DNA of 64,000 nucleotides from Stentor roeselii (GCA_006503475.1 RSEH01000040.1:62001-126000); one strand, 5' to 3'. Counted from the first letter of the stretch, positions 19,149 through 28,940 are shown. The notes: generated by a model from the letters alone, not told the origin. Made by a program: numbers and translations.

Positions 19149-20663
19149 TTAAAAAGTTAATTCGAATTGCCGAGGAGTTGATAATGCACATCGAGCTGAA
19201 GGGGAAACTCTGGAGCTTCGGATTCTCTGAACTTCTAAGTTGCTTCTTCTTTTATTATAAGAAACTTCATGTTTATATTTATTGAGTTCTTCAGCGACTT
19301 GATTCAATTGTTTATGTTTTTCCATGACCTTCTGTTTTCTCATGATCTAGATAAAAATTACTTCTTCTCTTTGACGTTCAATGTAATTTCTGAAATGTCT
19401 TTCAGTCCTCATGAAGTTCCTTTGTTTTTTCTCATCGTAGTTTCTCTTTATACTTGTTTTTATAGAATTCAAGACTTTTTCTTTTCTCTTGAAACGGTCT
19501 TCGATTTGCTCGAGTCTTCTAGACTCTTCCACTGAAACCTCAGAAAGTCCTCTTCGGTTTTTAGAGAAACTTTCAGTCATCATTTTTTTTAGTTTTTCTG
19601 AACTTTCAGAAGCCATCAGAGATTTTTGTCTAACTTTTTTAGTGGAGATTAAAGACTTGTGGACATTTTTCATGAGAGATTCAGTTTTATTGAAAGAGTC
19701 GATTTTTATCGAGTTTCTGAAAGTATTGTCAACTTTTAAAGAATGGTCTCTAGCTGACTGGACACGAGTTCCAATAAGTCCCAGGTAGTCATTAACCCTT
19801 TTATCAATTTTCGATTTGATATCAACTAAAAGTTTTTCAGCAAGAAGGTCGTATTCCTTTTCCATTTTCATCTGATTTTCAAAGCGATTTCTTTTTTCTT
19901 CCATCCTTTGTCTGAACTTATCCAGTTTATTTTTAAGTTTTTTCCTAATCTCGATTTTTTGCCAGTTGTTGAGTTTGTCCATTCTTTTTTCCAGTTGTTT
20001 TCCATATTCATTCATCTCGACATCGATTTTTTTCCTATTTTCATGTTTTTTTTCCAATATTCTCCTGCGATGCTCAATGTTATTCCCAACGATTTTCTGA
20101 AATTCTTCACTTTTTCTGTTGCGATTTTGACTAATGACGCGAGTTTGTTGATCAAATTTTTCTCTTTTCATATCAGCTTGAGTTTGAGCAGCTTCTCTAA
20201 GCATTGCGATTCTTTCCATTGTTCGAAGACTTTTATTAAACTTGTCTTTTTCCCTTTCATGGCCGTAGTTGATGTAGTCCTGAGGACGGGTGAATGAAAA
20301 AGAAATCGATCGTGATGATTTTGCTGAATTTTGATGAGACAAACGCGGATTTTCGCTGTGTTGAAGAAGAATTTTCAGTGAGGGAGACGCTGTTTAACTG
20401 ATACCTTCGCCTGTTTTGACCACTTCGCCTGCGATTTTTAAAATCTTGGCGATTCGACGTTCTTCGTGGTGGTTATAACGAATTGTGACTAAATCCACTG
20501 TAACTCCTTTTTCTTGGAAGTCTTCTTTGGATGATGGGTTTAAGTCCTCGATTTTGTATCCGAGTTCTTCACAGATTTTTAGAGTTTCTTCGTAACTTGA
20601 TTTGAATAGCTCTTCGAGGACTTGGGAAGCGAGTCTTTTACGTTTGTCTGAAGATGATTCCAT
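19149..20663 (-). CDS. Coiled-coil protein, three exons with two 15-nt introns
   Basis: Three pieces that look like separate frames join when two 15-nt GT...AG introns are removed: exons 20663-20405, 20389-19362 and 19346-19149, giving 494 aa. Exon 1 (MESSSDKRKRLASQVLEELF...) ends in a stop only because TAA lies inside intron 1. Exon 2 has no usable ATG of its own. Intron 2 ends in an in-frame TAG. Residues ~1-85 are a small helical region with no recognised domain; ~85-130 are Ser-rich linker. Most of the rest (~130-460) is charged coiled coil (DIKSKIDKRVNDYLG, ERMDK type, rich in Lys, Glu, Arg). A cytoskeletal or ciliary role is likely for such a protein, but no family is recognised. Confidence 0.85.
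19347..19361 (-). other. 15-nt intron (intron 2 of the coiled-coil gene)
   Basis: On the minus strand GTAATTTTTATCTAG, phase 0, between two Glu codons and ATC ATG. Removal joins ...RQREE to IMRKQKVMEK in one coiled coil. Confidence 0.88.
20390..20404 (-). other. 15-nt intron (intron 1 of the coiled-coil gene)
   Basis: On the minus strand GTATCAGTTAAACAG, phase 1. It contains the in-frame TAA that would otherwise end the first exon after 89 codons. Removal reads VKTGE-ASPSLKILLQHSEN. Confidence 0.82.
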
Positions 20664-21088
20664 TTTTTAGTTTATGAAGAGTTTAGGTGAGTTTTTTTTG
20701 GGATTATGGATGAGGAGAGAATGATTATTTGGTAGTTGTTTGAATGTGCTAGAATTTAGGAATTTTTGAATAGGTTTTATTATTTCATTTATTGTTTATT
20801 AGAGTTGACATCTCTAATGTATAGGGGATAATGAGCATCGATGAATTGACTTTAATCTTCTTCAAGCTCTTAATATCCAATTATGTACTTAATTAACACT
20901 CTTGTTCCTTTAATATAAATAAACTTTCTTTAGTCAGAAAATCAATGATTTTTCACAGAAAAATTTATAAATTCACTACAAACAAAAATGAATTTCAACT
21001 CAAAAAATTGATAGTCATTTCTCAAAATTTTTATATATTCCGTAATTTTGAACCCATCCAAATAAAATTTAACTTAATTAACCTTCAA
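20664..21088. other. AT-rich intergenic region
   Basis: 425 bp between a gene start (20663, minus) and a gene end (21089, minus). No gene, RNA or repeat recognised. Confidence 0.6.
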
Positions 21089-21628
21089 TCAAAAAACAAC
21101 GCAACTCTCTCCACGGCACTTTCCTCTATTGATAGAAAAAGCCTGATCCTGGAGTTCACACAGTTCTTTTTTAAGCGCTTTTTTTTCCTGTTCAGCTTTC
21201 TTGATTTCCATCATTTTCTGGTCCAGTTCACTTCTGGTTCTTCTATGTTGGGACTTAAGATTATTCACAGTATGTAAAAGTCGAAGTAAATCATGATTAT
21301 CGGTTTTTTCAGCCCTTAACTTCGAGTAATTTGAATTAACTTCAATGTTTTTAACTTTGGGCTTTTCAATGTTTTGCTGAAAAGGAGAAACTGACTCAAT
21401 TGTGTCAGGGTTCATCAAAAGTCGTGAAGTGTGTTTGAATGACATGAATCTATCAGCGATTTGTTTGCACATTTTACGATTTGTTCTTTTTATATACTCT
21501 ACTTCAAAGTCTTCGTCTGAACTGTTTATGCTTTCGCTTGAAGAATATTGTGGTTCTGGCCCTGTTGTTGAAAATTTTTCTCTTTGTCTTCGGATGAAAG
21601 CTTTAGAAGCTGCTGAATTCTTTTCCAT
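21089..21628 (-). CDS. Coiled-coil protein with C-terminal CaaX box
   Basis: 179 aa. The N-terminus is basic, followed by a Ser/acidic patch (SSSESINSSDEDFEVEY ~29-46). A coiled coil fills ~110-165 (LKSQHRRTRSELDQKMMEIK). The protein ends CVVF followed by TGA: a CaaX motif (Cys, two aliphatic residues, Phe) that would direct geranylgeranylation and membrane attachment. No family is recognised. TAATAA touches the ATG. It is divergent from the gene at 21705, 76 bp apart. Confidence 0.75.
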   Translation of the reverse strand: MEKNSAASKAFIRRQREKFSTTGPEPQYSSSESINSSDEDFEVEYIKRTNRKMCKQIADRFMSFKHTSRLLMNPDTIESVSPFQQNIEKPKVKNIEVNSNYSKLRAEKTDNHDLLRLLHTVNNLKSQHRRTRSELDQKMMEIKKAEQEKKALKKELCELQDQAFSINRGKCRGESCVVF

Positions 21629-21704
21629 TTATTAGAGGATAAAGTTCGGCACATCTGCATTAAAATGAATCTTAAAACATATGAAAATCAACCATATAAT
21701 AATA

Positions 21705-22151
21705 ATGTCCTTAACTTACAACTCAGAGCACTTAGCATGGCAACAAAGAATAGGCCAAGAGCGTTCAAGATCAAATAATTTCTACAAAACCACAGGAAGT
21801 TTCTACAAAACCTCAGGAACCTTTTACACGAGTTCATCCCCAATGTGCCGTTCTCCATTCCCATCAGCCAACCAAGACTCAGCTCCAATAAACTACAAAA
21901 CTCTTTCTTACAACCTAGGCTTCACCTTCGGCGGTACAAAGAACATAAAGCACGCAAAGCACGACTCTCCTAAAAACTTGGCAGACCGTCTTCGAAATCA
22001 AGTAAAAGACACTCAAAAAAAAGACCCTAAAAAGTCCTCTCATCTAAAAAAACGTCATCTTGATAAATACGTCTCAGAACTCCAGTCAAAAATAGCAGAA
22101 GAGCGGAAAAAACGAGAAAATCTCGAGAAAAAGCTAAAAATCTTTAGTTAA
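21705..22151 (+). CDS. Small basic hypothetical protein
   Basis: 148 aa from MSLTYNSEHLAW. I prefer this ATG, preceded by ATAATAATA, over one 24 bp upstream that lacks the usual context. It has aromatic Ser/Thr repeats at ~27-44 (NNFYKTTGSFYKTSGTFYTS, three copies of a FYKTSG-like unit), a Gly/Phe stretch (LGFTFGG), then a Lys-rich helical C-terminus (KYVSELQSKIAEERKKR). No family is recognised. Its TAA stop is one base before the ATG of the flippase gene. Confidence 0.7.
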   Translation: MSLTYNSEHLAWQQRIGQERSRSNNFYKTTGSFYKTSGTFYTSSSPMCRSPFPSANQDSAPINYKTLSYNLGFTFGGTKNIKHAKHDSPKNLADRLRNQVKDTQKKDPKKSSHLKKRHLDKYVSELQSKIAEERKKRENLEKKLKIFS

Positions 22152-22152
22152 A

Positions 22153-25100
22153 ATGGAATCCTCTCGAATTTTTTACATAAACGGGAAAGAGTTCAACTCT
22201 TTGCAAGGTTTTTCGTCGAATTACATAAGTAGCACGAAGTACAACTTGTTGACTTTTTTGCCTTTGTGCTTATTTGACCAGTTCCGAAGAGTGGCGAATA
22301 TTTATTTCTTGGCAGTGGCGATTTTGCAGTCGATTCCAATGATTTCGCCTTTGCAGCCTTTTAGTGCCGTGGCTCCGTTTGTACTGGTCATCGCTGTTTC
22401 GATGATAAGAGAAGCGATTGAAGATTATAGAAGATATAAGTCGGACCGCGAGACGAACTCGATGCCTTGTTTTAAGTATTTGAAGGGATTTGAAAGTGTA
22501 CCGTCTTATCAAATTGAGGTTGGCGATGTGGTTATGGTTAAGAAAGATCAGCCTTTTCCATGTGATCTTATCATGCTTAGCTCATCTGAGGATAGCGGCA
22601 TGTGTTTTATTGAAACATCCAGTCTAGATGGCGAAAAAAACTTGAAACCCCGTGTCAGTTTTAACGGAACTTCTTCAGAACTAAACGAAAAAACACTAAT
22701 CCGACTATTCAACCTAATTGAAGCTGAACTACCAAATTCCAGGCTATACCAATTCAGTGCCGCAATCGATTTCAAAGGCGAGAAGTGTCCCCTAGATAAA
22801 AGTAACCTTCTTCTCTCAGGAGCAGTCCTTCGCAACACCATGTGGGTGATCGGAGCAGCAGTTTACACAGGTGAAGAAACCAAACTTCGTATGAACCTAA
22901 TGAAACGGTCGTTTAAACAAAGTTCAATCGAAAGAAAAGTAAACAAATTCATCATCTTCATCATTTTGCTTCAAATCCTCTTCTGTCTCATCCCTGCAGT
23001 CCTCGGCATCCTAAATTCACACAAATGGAAAAGCCACAGTTACCTCGACATCGACCCAGACAAGTACTTCAACGGCTTCCTTTTATTTTTCACTTACTTC
23101 CTCCTTCTAAACACAATGCTTCCAATTTCCCTGATAATTTCCTTAGAAATCGCTAAAATGATTCAAGGTTTTTTCATGGAAAAATCAACAACTCTTTACA
23201 GTGGAGTGAAAAAACAGAACTGCAAAGTCTTCTCCTCAAGTTTAAATGAAGAACTCGGCATGGTCAAGCACATCTTCACTGATAAGACCGGGACTTTAAC
23301 ATGTAATCGAATGAAGTTCAGGTTTTGCACAATTGGAAAGAAACTTTATGGATCTTCTCCTGAGAAACTAGGACCTGGAGTCACTTATGACGGGCCAAAA
23401 GAACTGCAAGATGACCTTTTCGGCCCTTTGAAAGAAGATTTCGACCCTTTCCGCATGAATGTGGAAAAATTGATCCTTGAAGTGAAGGATCACAAGCAAC
23501 TCGCTGATCAGTTCATGAAGTGTCTTTGCATTTGTCATGAATGTCTCGTCGATCGAGAAACTGGAAAGTACATCGGCCCTAGTCCTGATGAAATCGCTTT
23601 GTTAGAGACTTGCAAGAAAATCGGATTCACTTTTCATTCACTTTCTGATAAAAAAATCAACTTGAAAATACTTCCTTTTGGCTCGAAATTACTACAGATC
23701 AGTGAAACCTTTGAACATATCTGCACCTTGGAATTCAATTCAGACCGGAAGAGAAACTCAGTAATCGTCAAAGACCCGAGCACTGGATTTATTTTTTTAT
23801 ACACGAAAGGAGCTGATAATATGATTTTAAAGCGACTTTCAAGTCACAACCCGAAATCGACTACTGAGAAGATACTTGCTGACCTTTTAACCTTTTCTCA
23901 AAAAGGCTTCAGGACCTTACTTCTTGCTTTTAGAATTGTTGGACCCAAAGAGTTTTCTGAGTGGAAAGCCAAGTATGACCTTGCAGTTAACTCGATTTTA
24001 AATAGGGATGAAGAAATTGCAAAACTTGCTGAAGAGATCGAAAATGAACTCATTTTACTTGGATGCACTGCCGTCGAAGACTCGTTGCAGGACCAGGTCA
24101 ATGAAACTATTCAGGAAATTCTTGCTGCTGGGATTCATGTTTGGATGCTCACTGGTGATAAACTTGAAACTGCTGTTAATATTTCTAAGACTTGTGGACT
24201 TGTTGGAGAAAATTCAGTTGTTTGTAAATTGAAAAATCCGAAGGCTGAGAAATGTTTTGAGAAATTAGAAAAGTTTTTGGAAAAAATTGGGGAATCGCAT
24301 TGTGATGCTTTTTTGGTTATTGAAGGGGAGAGTTTAGAAGTGGTTTTTGAGAAGGGATCTGGGTGTATTGAGATGTTTTTTAAGGCCAGTCAACTTTGTA
24401 AGACTGTTGTTTGTTGTCGAGTTAGTCCTGGGCAGAAGAAGAGAGTTGTTCAAGTAATGAAAGAAAGATATCAAACTATAAACCTAGCAATAGGAGATGG
24501 TGCAAACGACGTATCAATGATTCTAGAAGCAAACATTGGTATAGGAATCTTCGGTGAAGAAGGAATGCAAGCAGTGCAAGCCAGTGACTTCGCAATTGGC
24601 GAATTCCGGCTATTATGGAGTCTAATGCTTCAGCACGGGCGAGTGAACTACCTGAGACAATCCGAAATGATTCTTTATTTCTTCTACAAAAACATGGTCT
24701 TTACTCTTCCCCAGCTCTTCTTCGCCTTTCTCTGTTTTTACAGTGGCCAAACAATATACGACGACTGGTACATCACTCTTTACAACATGGTCTTCACAGC
24801 TCTTCCTCTGATGATGAAAGCTGTATTAGAAAGAGACACTCGTTACTTTGTTAATAAAATTGAAGGATTTGATGAAAAAGATCTAGTGGCTCAAGCTTAT
24901 TCTTTAGGAAAAGAAAATAAAATCTTTACTTCAGGGACTTTTTCTTTGTGGATATTGAAAGGATTTTTTCATGCTGTTCTCGTTTTTTTTATTCCTTTTT
25001 CTGCTCTTGGGTCGCATGTTATTCAGAGTGACGGAAGAACTTCGGACTTTTGGGTCAGTTCAATCACTTCTTTTACTGCTGTGATCTTTATTGTTACTGT

Positions 25101-25413
25101 GAATTTGTGTGTTACTGTCAGGTTTTGGACTGTTTGGCATGGGACTTCTATTGTTTTGCTTAGTTTGGGACTTTACTTTGGGTTTATTTTACTTTATGAT
25201 CGCCTTCCTGTCAGCTCTGGAGGCGTGATTAAGAACTTGACTGCTTCTCCTTTGCCATTTTTGGTGATTTTGGTTTGTATTTGTTTGAGTTTTTGTGTTG
25301 ATGTCGCAATTTTTTTGGTTCAAAAAGTTGTCTTTCCGAATGCATCTGATCAGCTTTTAAGTAGGAAGAATTACCAGAAGTTGTATACAAAAGTAGCTCC
25401 TTTGACTGACTAA
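22153..25413 (+). CDS. P4-ATPase, phospholipid flippase
   Basis: 1086 aa, normal length for the family. The N-terminus (FSSNYISSTKYNLLTFLPLC then LFDQFRRVANIYFLAVAILQ) is diagnostic. Catalytic motifs are intact: IFTDKTGTLTCN with the phosphorylated Asp (~376), LDGEKNLK at the actuator site (usual DGET with Thr to Lys; the catalytic Glu is kept), MLTGDKLETAVN and IGDGANDVSMI. Ten membrane helices, the last six at ~840-1070. Role: ATP-driven flipping of aminophospholipids to the cytoplasmic leaflet, usually with a CDC50 partner, which is not in this window. The ATG lies one base after the previous gene's stop, so its promoter must lie within that gene unless the two are co-transcribed. Confidence 0.96.
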   Translation: MESSRIFYINGKEFNSLQGFSSNYISSTKYNLLTFLPLCLFDQFRRVANIYFLAVAILQSIPMISPLQPFSAVAPFVLVIAVSMIREAIEDYRRYKSDRETNSMPCFKYLKGFESVPSYQIEVGDVVMVKKDQPFPCDLIMLSSSEDSGMCFIETSSLDGEKNLKPRVSFNGTSSELNEKTLIRLFNLIEAELPNSRLYQFSAAIDFKGEKCPLDKSNLLLSGAVLRNTMWVIGAAVYTGEETKLRMNLMKRSFKQSSIERKVNKFIIFIILLQILFCLIPAVLGILNSHKWKSHSYLDIDPDKYFNGFLLFFTYFLLLNTMLPISLIISLEIAKMIQGFFMEKSTTLYSGVKKQNCKVFSSSLNEELGMVKHIFTDKTGTLTCNRMKFRFCTIGKKLYGSSPEKLGPGVTYDGPKELQDDLFGPLKEDFDPFRMNVEKLILEVKDHKQLADQFMKCLCICHECLVDRETGKYIGPSPDEIALLETCKKIGFTFHSLSDKKINLKILPFGSKLLQISETFEHICTLEFNSDRKRNSVIVKDPSTGFIFLYTKGADNMILKRLSSHNPKSTTEKILADLLTFSQKGFRTLLLAFRIVGPKEFSEWKAKYDLAVNSILNRDEEIAKLAEEIENELILLGCTAVEDSLQDQVNETIQEILAAGIHVWMLTGDKLETAVNISKTCGLVGENSVVCKLKNPKAEKCFEKLEKFLEKIGESHCDAFLVIEGESLEVVFEKGSGCIEMFFKASQLCKTVVCCRVSPGQKKRVVQVMKERYQTINLAIGDGANDVSMILEANIGIGIFGEEGMQAVQASDFAIGEFRLLWSLMLQHGRVNYLRQSEMILYFFYKNMVFTLPQLFFAFLCFYSGQTIYDDWYITLYNMVFTALPLMMKAVLERDTRYFVNKIEGFDEKDLVAQAYSLGKENKIFTSGTFSLWILKGFFHAVLVFFIPFSALGSHVIQSDGRTSDFWVSSITSFTAVIFIVTVNLCVTVRFWTVWHGTSIVLLSLGLYFGFILLYDRLPVSSGGVIKNLTASPLPFLVILVCICLSFCVDVAIFLVQKVVFPNASDQLLSRKNYQKLYTKVAPLTD

Positions 25414-26145
25414 GGCAATTTAAGGTTTTATTATTTTATATATCAAGAAAACAATTAATGCTAATAATTCTCTTCCATTTAATTATTATGATAATTATAG
25501 ATCTTCTTTCATATTGATGTTTCATCCTTAAGCTAATTCTTAAAATTAACAAACATTAGAATAAATTTACCTTGTGTGTTGGATATTCACATAAAGAGTA
25601 TTGAAAAATCTTTGAAATAATTAGGAGGTGTTCAGACTTTACTAAAGATAATTTTTTTATTAAATATTAAAATATTCGACTCATATCCGACACATTAATT
25701 TGTAGAATTAAATATTTGTAACTTAGGAATCCTTATAGTACAAGAGAGATATACATAAAAATTAATAGTGGCTGTAATCGGAAACTCTTTTAGTACTAGA
25801 AAGTTTAGTATCTATTCTATTCATAAATAATTATTAAATAAACCCTTAGGGTTAGTAAAAAATTGATATTTTCTATGTTCTACTAAATACTGAAAATAAA
25901 TTCAATTCTTTTTGTTGTTATAAAAGTGAAAATAAAGTTCAATCCAATTAAAATGCATAGACTTCAAAGATTAATTAGACCTTTACCTCAAACTAAAGTG
26001 CTCGTATCAACCAGAATAAAAATTAATCATCTTAAATTTTGTGGGTTGGTAGATGAATTGTTTAGAACATTAACAATAAATTTTCGCTATTCTCGTTAAT
26101 GCTTAACACTCTATTGAAAATATAGACATTTCATTAGTTAAGTAA
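25414..26145. other. AT-rich intergenic region
   Basis: 732 bp, strongly AT-rich, between two plus-strand genes. No gene, RNA or repeat recognised. Confidence 0.6.
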
Positions 26146-27468
26146 ATGTCTTGCCATACATGTGGAAACGAAGCATTTTACTCAATAACATTCAAAGACA
26201 AATCCAACAAACTCTCATGTGCAGACCACTTATCCAGCTACCGAAGCAACCGTCTTTACGCAAACAGTCAACTAATGATTCCAAATTCCAAAAAGTTGCT
26301 AATTTCTTCTGAATTATCTTCAAACCTGACTTTAATCGAAGGAATGATAGGAATGTACCTAAAAATATCAGACAGAATAAACTCATCTCTAGTTTTCAAC
26401 GATTTTATCGACCAGCTCAGCAGATGTCGCCTTTTCCTGACGAGGCAACTTGTAGCAGTTCTTCAATGTAATGAGGTGGAGCTTTCGAATGAAATGGTTG
26501 CAAACATCACGTCTTCTGATGAGCAGCTTCAACAAGAAGTGCAAAAATGGGTTTATCCTGATATTTGGATTGACCTTGACAGTGAAAGTCAGGTCTCGGC
26601 TACTCAGTTGGATGCAGTCAAAAAGTCTTTTTATGAAAAAGTTATGATCGACTTTTTCATTGGAGGAAACTCAGGGTCTTCAATTTTTGCATCTATTAGC
26701 TATTATGATGAAAGAGAGGATAATTGCTTGAAAACTTATGATGTTAGGAATGGGGGTTCGGTTATTGTTAGGCTTATTCGATTTGGAAGGACTATTTTTA
26801 CACCTTGCACTGTTAACCTACCGAAAATGAATCTGATGCTGGTAATAGGAGGGTTTCGTAATGGAGATCAACCAATGAATTCATGTTTTTTAGTTAATAC
26901 AGAGCTAGCAAGCGTGATCTCAATGTTTTACTTTCCTATATCAGTGATTATTAACTACTCAACAGTCGGCATTTACCATAACATGAACATCTATTTAATA
27001 GGCCCTAAAGGTGCTAATAGTAGCAATACTGAAATCTGGAGTCTTAGCCTTTTAACTCAAGAATTTAAAAAGCTAATAAATATTCCTGAGTCTTTAGAAC
27101 AAATTTCAGCTATTCTCATCAAAGACAACATTTATTTTACTGGTTTTGGAACATTCAAAGTCTATAAATACTCAATTCTCAACAATGAAGTTTCTAAAAT
27201 TTTAGAATTGAATAAAAATACTGAAGATATCGCAAGTTTACTTACTTTCGGAAAAAGAGTTTTTCTAGTCTATGGAGGTCAGATGCTTGAAACTGATGAA
27301 AAATTTACCTCGATTAGGGTTGTTAAAGAAGATGTTCCTGAAGAGTTTAATGCGGTTGAATATGTTGAGAAAGAAAACGGAATAATTTTCAGGGATTACA
27401 GTTGCTTGAACTTTTTAGACATTCGAAATTTTTCTTGTGTTAATATTTCAGAAGAAGAAATTCAATAA
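26146..27468 (+). CDS. Kelch-like protein with N-terminal zinc-binding-type motif
   Basis: 440 aa. The first 27 residues have a B-box-like Cys/His pattern (CHTCG...LSCADHL). A helical region follows (~35-165). Residues ~180-435 look like a beta-propeller with kelch-like blades (LMLVIGGFRNGDQPMNSCFL, IYLIGPKGANSSNTEIWSL, IYFTGFGTFKVYKYSI, VFLVYGG). Blades are divergent and few have the full Gly-Gly plus Tyr/Trp pattern. B-box/kelch proteins are common adaptor proteins; the partner is unknown. It could be a lineage-specific family in a large ciliate genome (inference). Confidence 0.7.
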   Translation: MSCHTCGNEAFYSITFKDKSNKLSCADHLSSYRSNRLYANSQLMIPNSKKLLISSELSSNLTLIEGMIGMYLKISDRINSSLVFNDFIDQLSRCRLFLTRQLVAVLQCNEVELSNEMVANITSSDEQLQQEVQKWVYPDIWIDLDSESQVSATQLDAVKKSFYEKVMIDFFIGGNSGSSIFASISYYDEREDNCLKTYDVRNGGSVIVRLIRFGRTIFTPCTVNLPKMNLMLVIGGFRNGDQPMNSCFLVNTELASVISMFYFPISVIINYSTVGIYHNMNIYLIGPKGANSSNTEIWSLSLLTQEFKKLINIPESLEQISAILIKDNIYFTGFGTFKVYKYSILNNEVSKILELNKNTEDIASLLTFGKRVFLVYGGQMLETDEKFTSIRVVKEDVPEEFNAVEYVEKENGIIFRDYSCLNFLDIRNFSCVNISEEEIQ

Positions 27469-27790
27469 TGAATTAATTAGAGATTTATTGGTTTATCAAA
27501 GTATGTTTATAAGATTTTATGTAAAACCTACTAGAATAAAGAAATAGTAAATCTTATTAAAAACTGCGATGATTCAGTCTACTTCTTCAACTTAAAATTA
27601 TAAAAAAGCAAGTTTCCTTTAAACAATATAATTACTTAAGGTCTTCCACGATTTCCTTTAACTTAAATAATTTCTCTCAAATTTAAAATAATTTCCATAA
27701 GGTTTAATATAATCCCTTAAGATTTGAAAAAAATCTTAAGTTTTCAACCATATCCATTCCTTATCCCATCCTAATCCTTACCTAACTTAG
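27469..27790. other. Convergent intergenic region with AT-rich imperfect repeats
   Basis: 322 bp between convergent stops. At ~27640-27740 short blocks resembling ATTTCC..TTTAA and CTTAAGATTT recur imperfectly. No gene seen. Confidence 0.4.
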
Positions 27791-28381
27791 TTATACTGGA
27801 AATTCTCTATTCTGTGGGAACTCAAATACAACTTCCTTATTAGTGAGTTTGCTATAAACAGCACTAACAACATCAAGTTTATCCTGAATCTCTTCCCTAG
27901 CATTAGGGTCAAGAATAACTTTAAAAACCCTTCTTCCATCAGTTTTAACCCTAATCCTCTTTCCCAGAATTCCAACAGGATAAACCAAATCATCAAGAAT
28001 AGCCTCATGAACCTGAGTCAAAGTCCTAGAATAAGGTCTTTTTTGTTGTCCCTTACTTTTGAAGTACTTCGGCAGAATAGTTCTCTGAAGTACCAAGACT
28101 ACAGTTTTTCTGAATCTTTTTCCAAGTTCATTTTGCAGTCTTGTGTGAATCTTCTTGAGTGCAGTTTTTGACTTGTGGTGCACAAAAATAATGACCGCTT
28201 GTCTAACAGCTCCTCGATATTTGCCTTCAAATTCAGACGCAGCAGTGATGCGAATATCTTTCAGTTCTCCCTTAAGATCTGCAGACGAGGCCTCGATTTC
28301 TCCTAAGGTCTGAGCGACGTGATATTCGAATTCGGTGGGCTTGGCAACTTTTTTATGGATTTTTCCACTTGGGTCTGACAT
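27791..28381 (-). CDS. RPS7: 40S ribosomal protein eS7
   Basis: 196 aa, normal length. Clear eS7 signatures: KPTEFEYHVAQTLGEIE, IRITAASEFEG, AVIIFVHHKSKTALKKIHTR, RTILPKYFKSKGQQKRPYSR, TLTQVHEAILDDLVYPVGIL, GKRIRVKTDGRRVFKVILD and a C-terminal TNKEVVFEFP. Component of the small ribosomal subunit with a role in 18S rRNA maturation. Unlike most genes here the ATG is preceded by GCCAC, with a TAATAATTATTA palindrome just upstream. Confidence 0.97.
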   Translation of the reverse strand: MSDPSGKIHKKVAKPTEFEYHVAQTLGEIEASSADLKGELKDIRITAASEFEGKYRGAVRQAVIIFVHHKSKTALKKIHTRLQNELGKRFRKTVVLVLQRTILPKYFKSKGQQKRPYSRTLTQVHEAILDDLVYPVGILGKRIRVKTDGRRVFKVILDPNAREEIQDKLDVVSAVYSKLTNKEVVFEFPQNREFPV

Positions 28382-28502
28382 GTGGCTAATAATTATTATC
28401 TAAATGGCAGAGAAGGCTTCACTGCCATGTTCCTTTCGTCTTTTGATGATTGGAAGAGTTTTTTGGTTAAGTTAGATTATTGCTCTTTTCGATTATTATA
28501 TT
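28382..28502. promoter_or_regulatory. Divergent promoter region of the eS7 gene
   Basis: 121 bp between divergent ATGs. It contains the 12-bp palindrome TAATAATTATTA (28387-28398) next to the eS7 start and a 7-bp inverted repeat ATGGCAG/CTGCCAT (28404-28410 and 28422-28428). GATTATTATATT abuts the plus-strand ATG. Confidence 0.5.
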
Positions 28503-28940
28503 ATGTCCAGTCTTGCTATCAAAGCTAGTCTTCTTCTTGAACACTTGATTTTCATGGGAAGGAATTCAAGGTGGCCTAATAAGGCTAATCATGGAGCCAG
28601 ACCTTGCTCTAGTGTCATGAGAAGAATGAGACGAGAAGCATATTATCATAGGCCTAGGGCTGAAGGAAATGCTGGAGTTGATATTGGCACCGATGATGAT
28701 GAGCTACGTGCTAGTGGAGATGATGAGGAACAAGGAGAAACTATCGCGGCCACTGATCAGGCTGGAACTGGACAGGGAGCTGGACAGGGAACTGGACAGG
28801 GAACTGGACAGGGAACTGGACAGGGTGGCAAGGATGCTGGAAAAGATTCAAAAACCCCTGCGAATCAAAAGGCCGGTGGAAAGGATGGTGGAAAAGGTGA
28901 CTCCGGAAAACAAGATTCTGCCAAGGCTAAGGGTAAATAA
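28503..28940 (+). CDS. Small protein with basic N-terminus and Gly/Gln repeat tail
   Basis: 145 aa. The N-terminus (MSSLAIKASLLLEHLIF) could be a mitochondrial or signal sequence. A basic Arg-rich block follows (NHGARPCSSVMRRMRREAYY, ~28-47), then an acidic patch and a low-complexity tail of GTGQ units and Gly/Lys/Asp. The RPCSSVMRRMRR block looks conserved-type and might belong to a small mitochondrial or ribosome-associated protein, but I cannot name it. It is divergent from the eS7 gene. Confidence 0.65.
   Translation: MSSLAIKASLLLEHLIFMGRNSRWPNKANHGARPCSSVMRRMRREAYYHRPRAEGNAGVDIGTDDDELRASGDDEEQGETIAATDQAGTGQGAGQGTGQGTGQGTGQGGKDAGKDSKTPANQKAGGKDGGKGDSGKQDSAKAKGK
28764..28823 (+). repeat. 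12-bp coding minisatellite
   Basis: Five tandem copies of GGAACTGGACAG (the second copy has GCT instead of ACT), encoding GTGQ/GAGQ in the tail of the small Gly-rich protein. Confidence 0.9.

Noticed and set aside
20394-20663. Separate 89-aa small gene
   Set aside because: Its stop is inside a 15-nt GT...AG intron in frame with the next exon, which itself has no start codon. It is exon 1 of the 19149-20663 gene.
4659-21091. TGA as a sense codon
   Set aside because: TGA ends two genes (4659 and 21089), once followed directly by TAG, and it never occurs inside the long conserved proteins.
22137-22151. GC-AG 15-nt intron fusing the small protein to the flippase
   Set aside because: Removal leaves an in-frame TAA and the start is GC, not GT. 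The flippase begins normally at its own ATG.
28404-28460. Possible small structured RNA beside the eS7 gene
   Set aside because: A 7-bp inverted repeat and a TGATGA-like string are present, but the box spacing and terminal stem needed for a snoRNA are not convincing.
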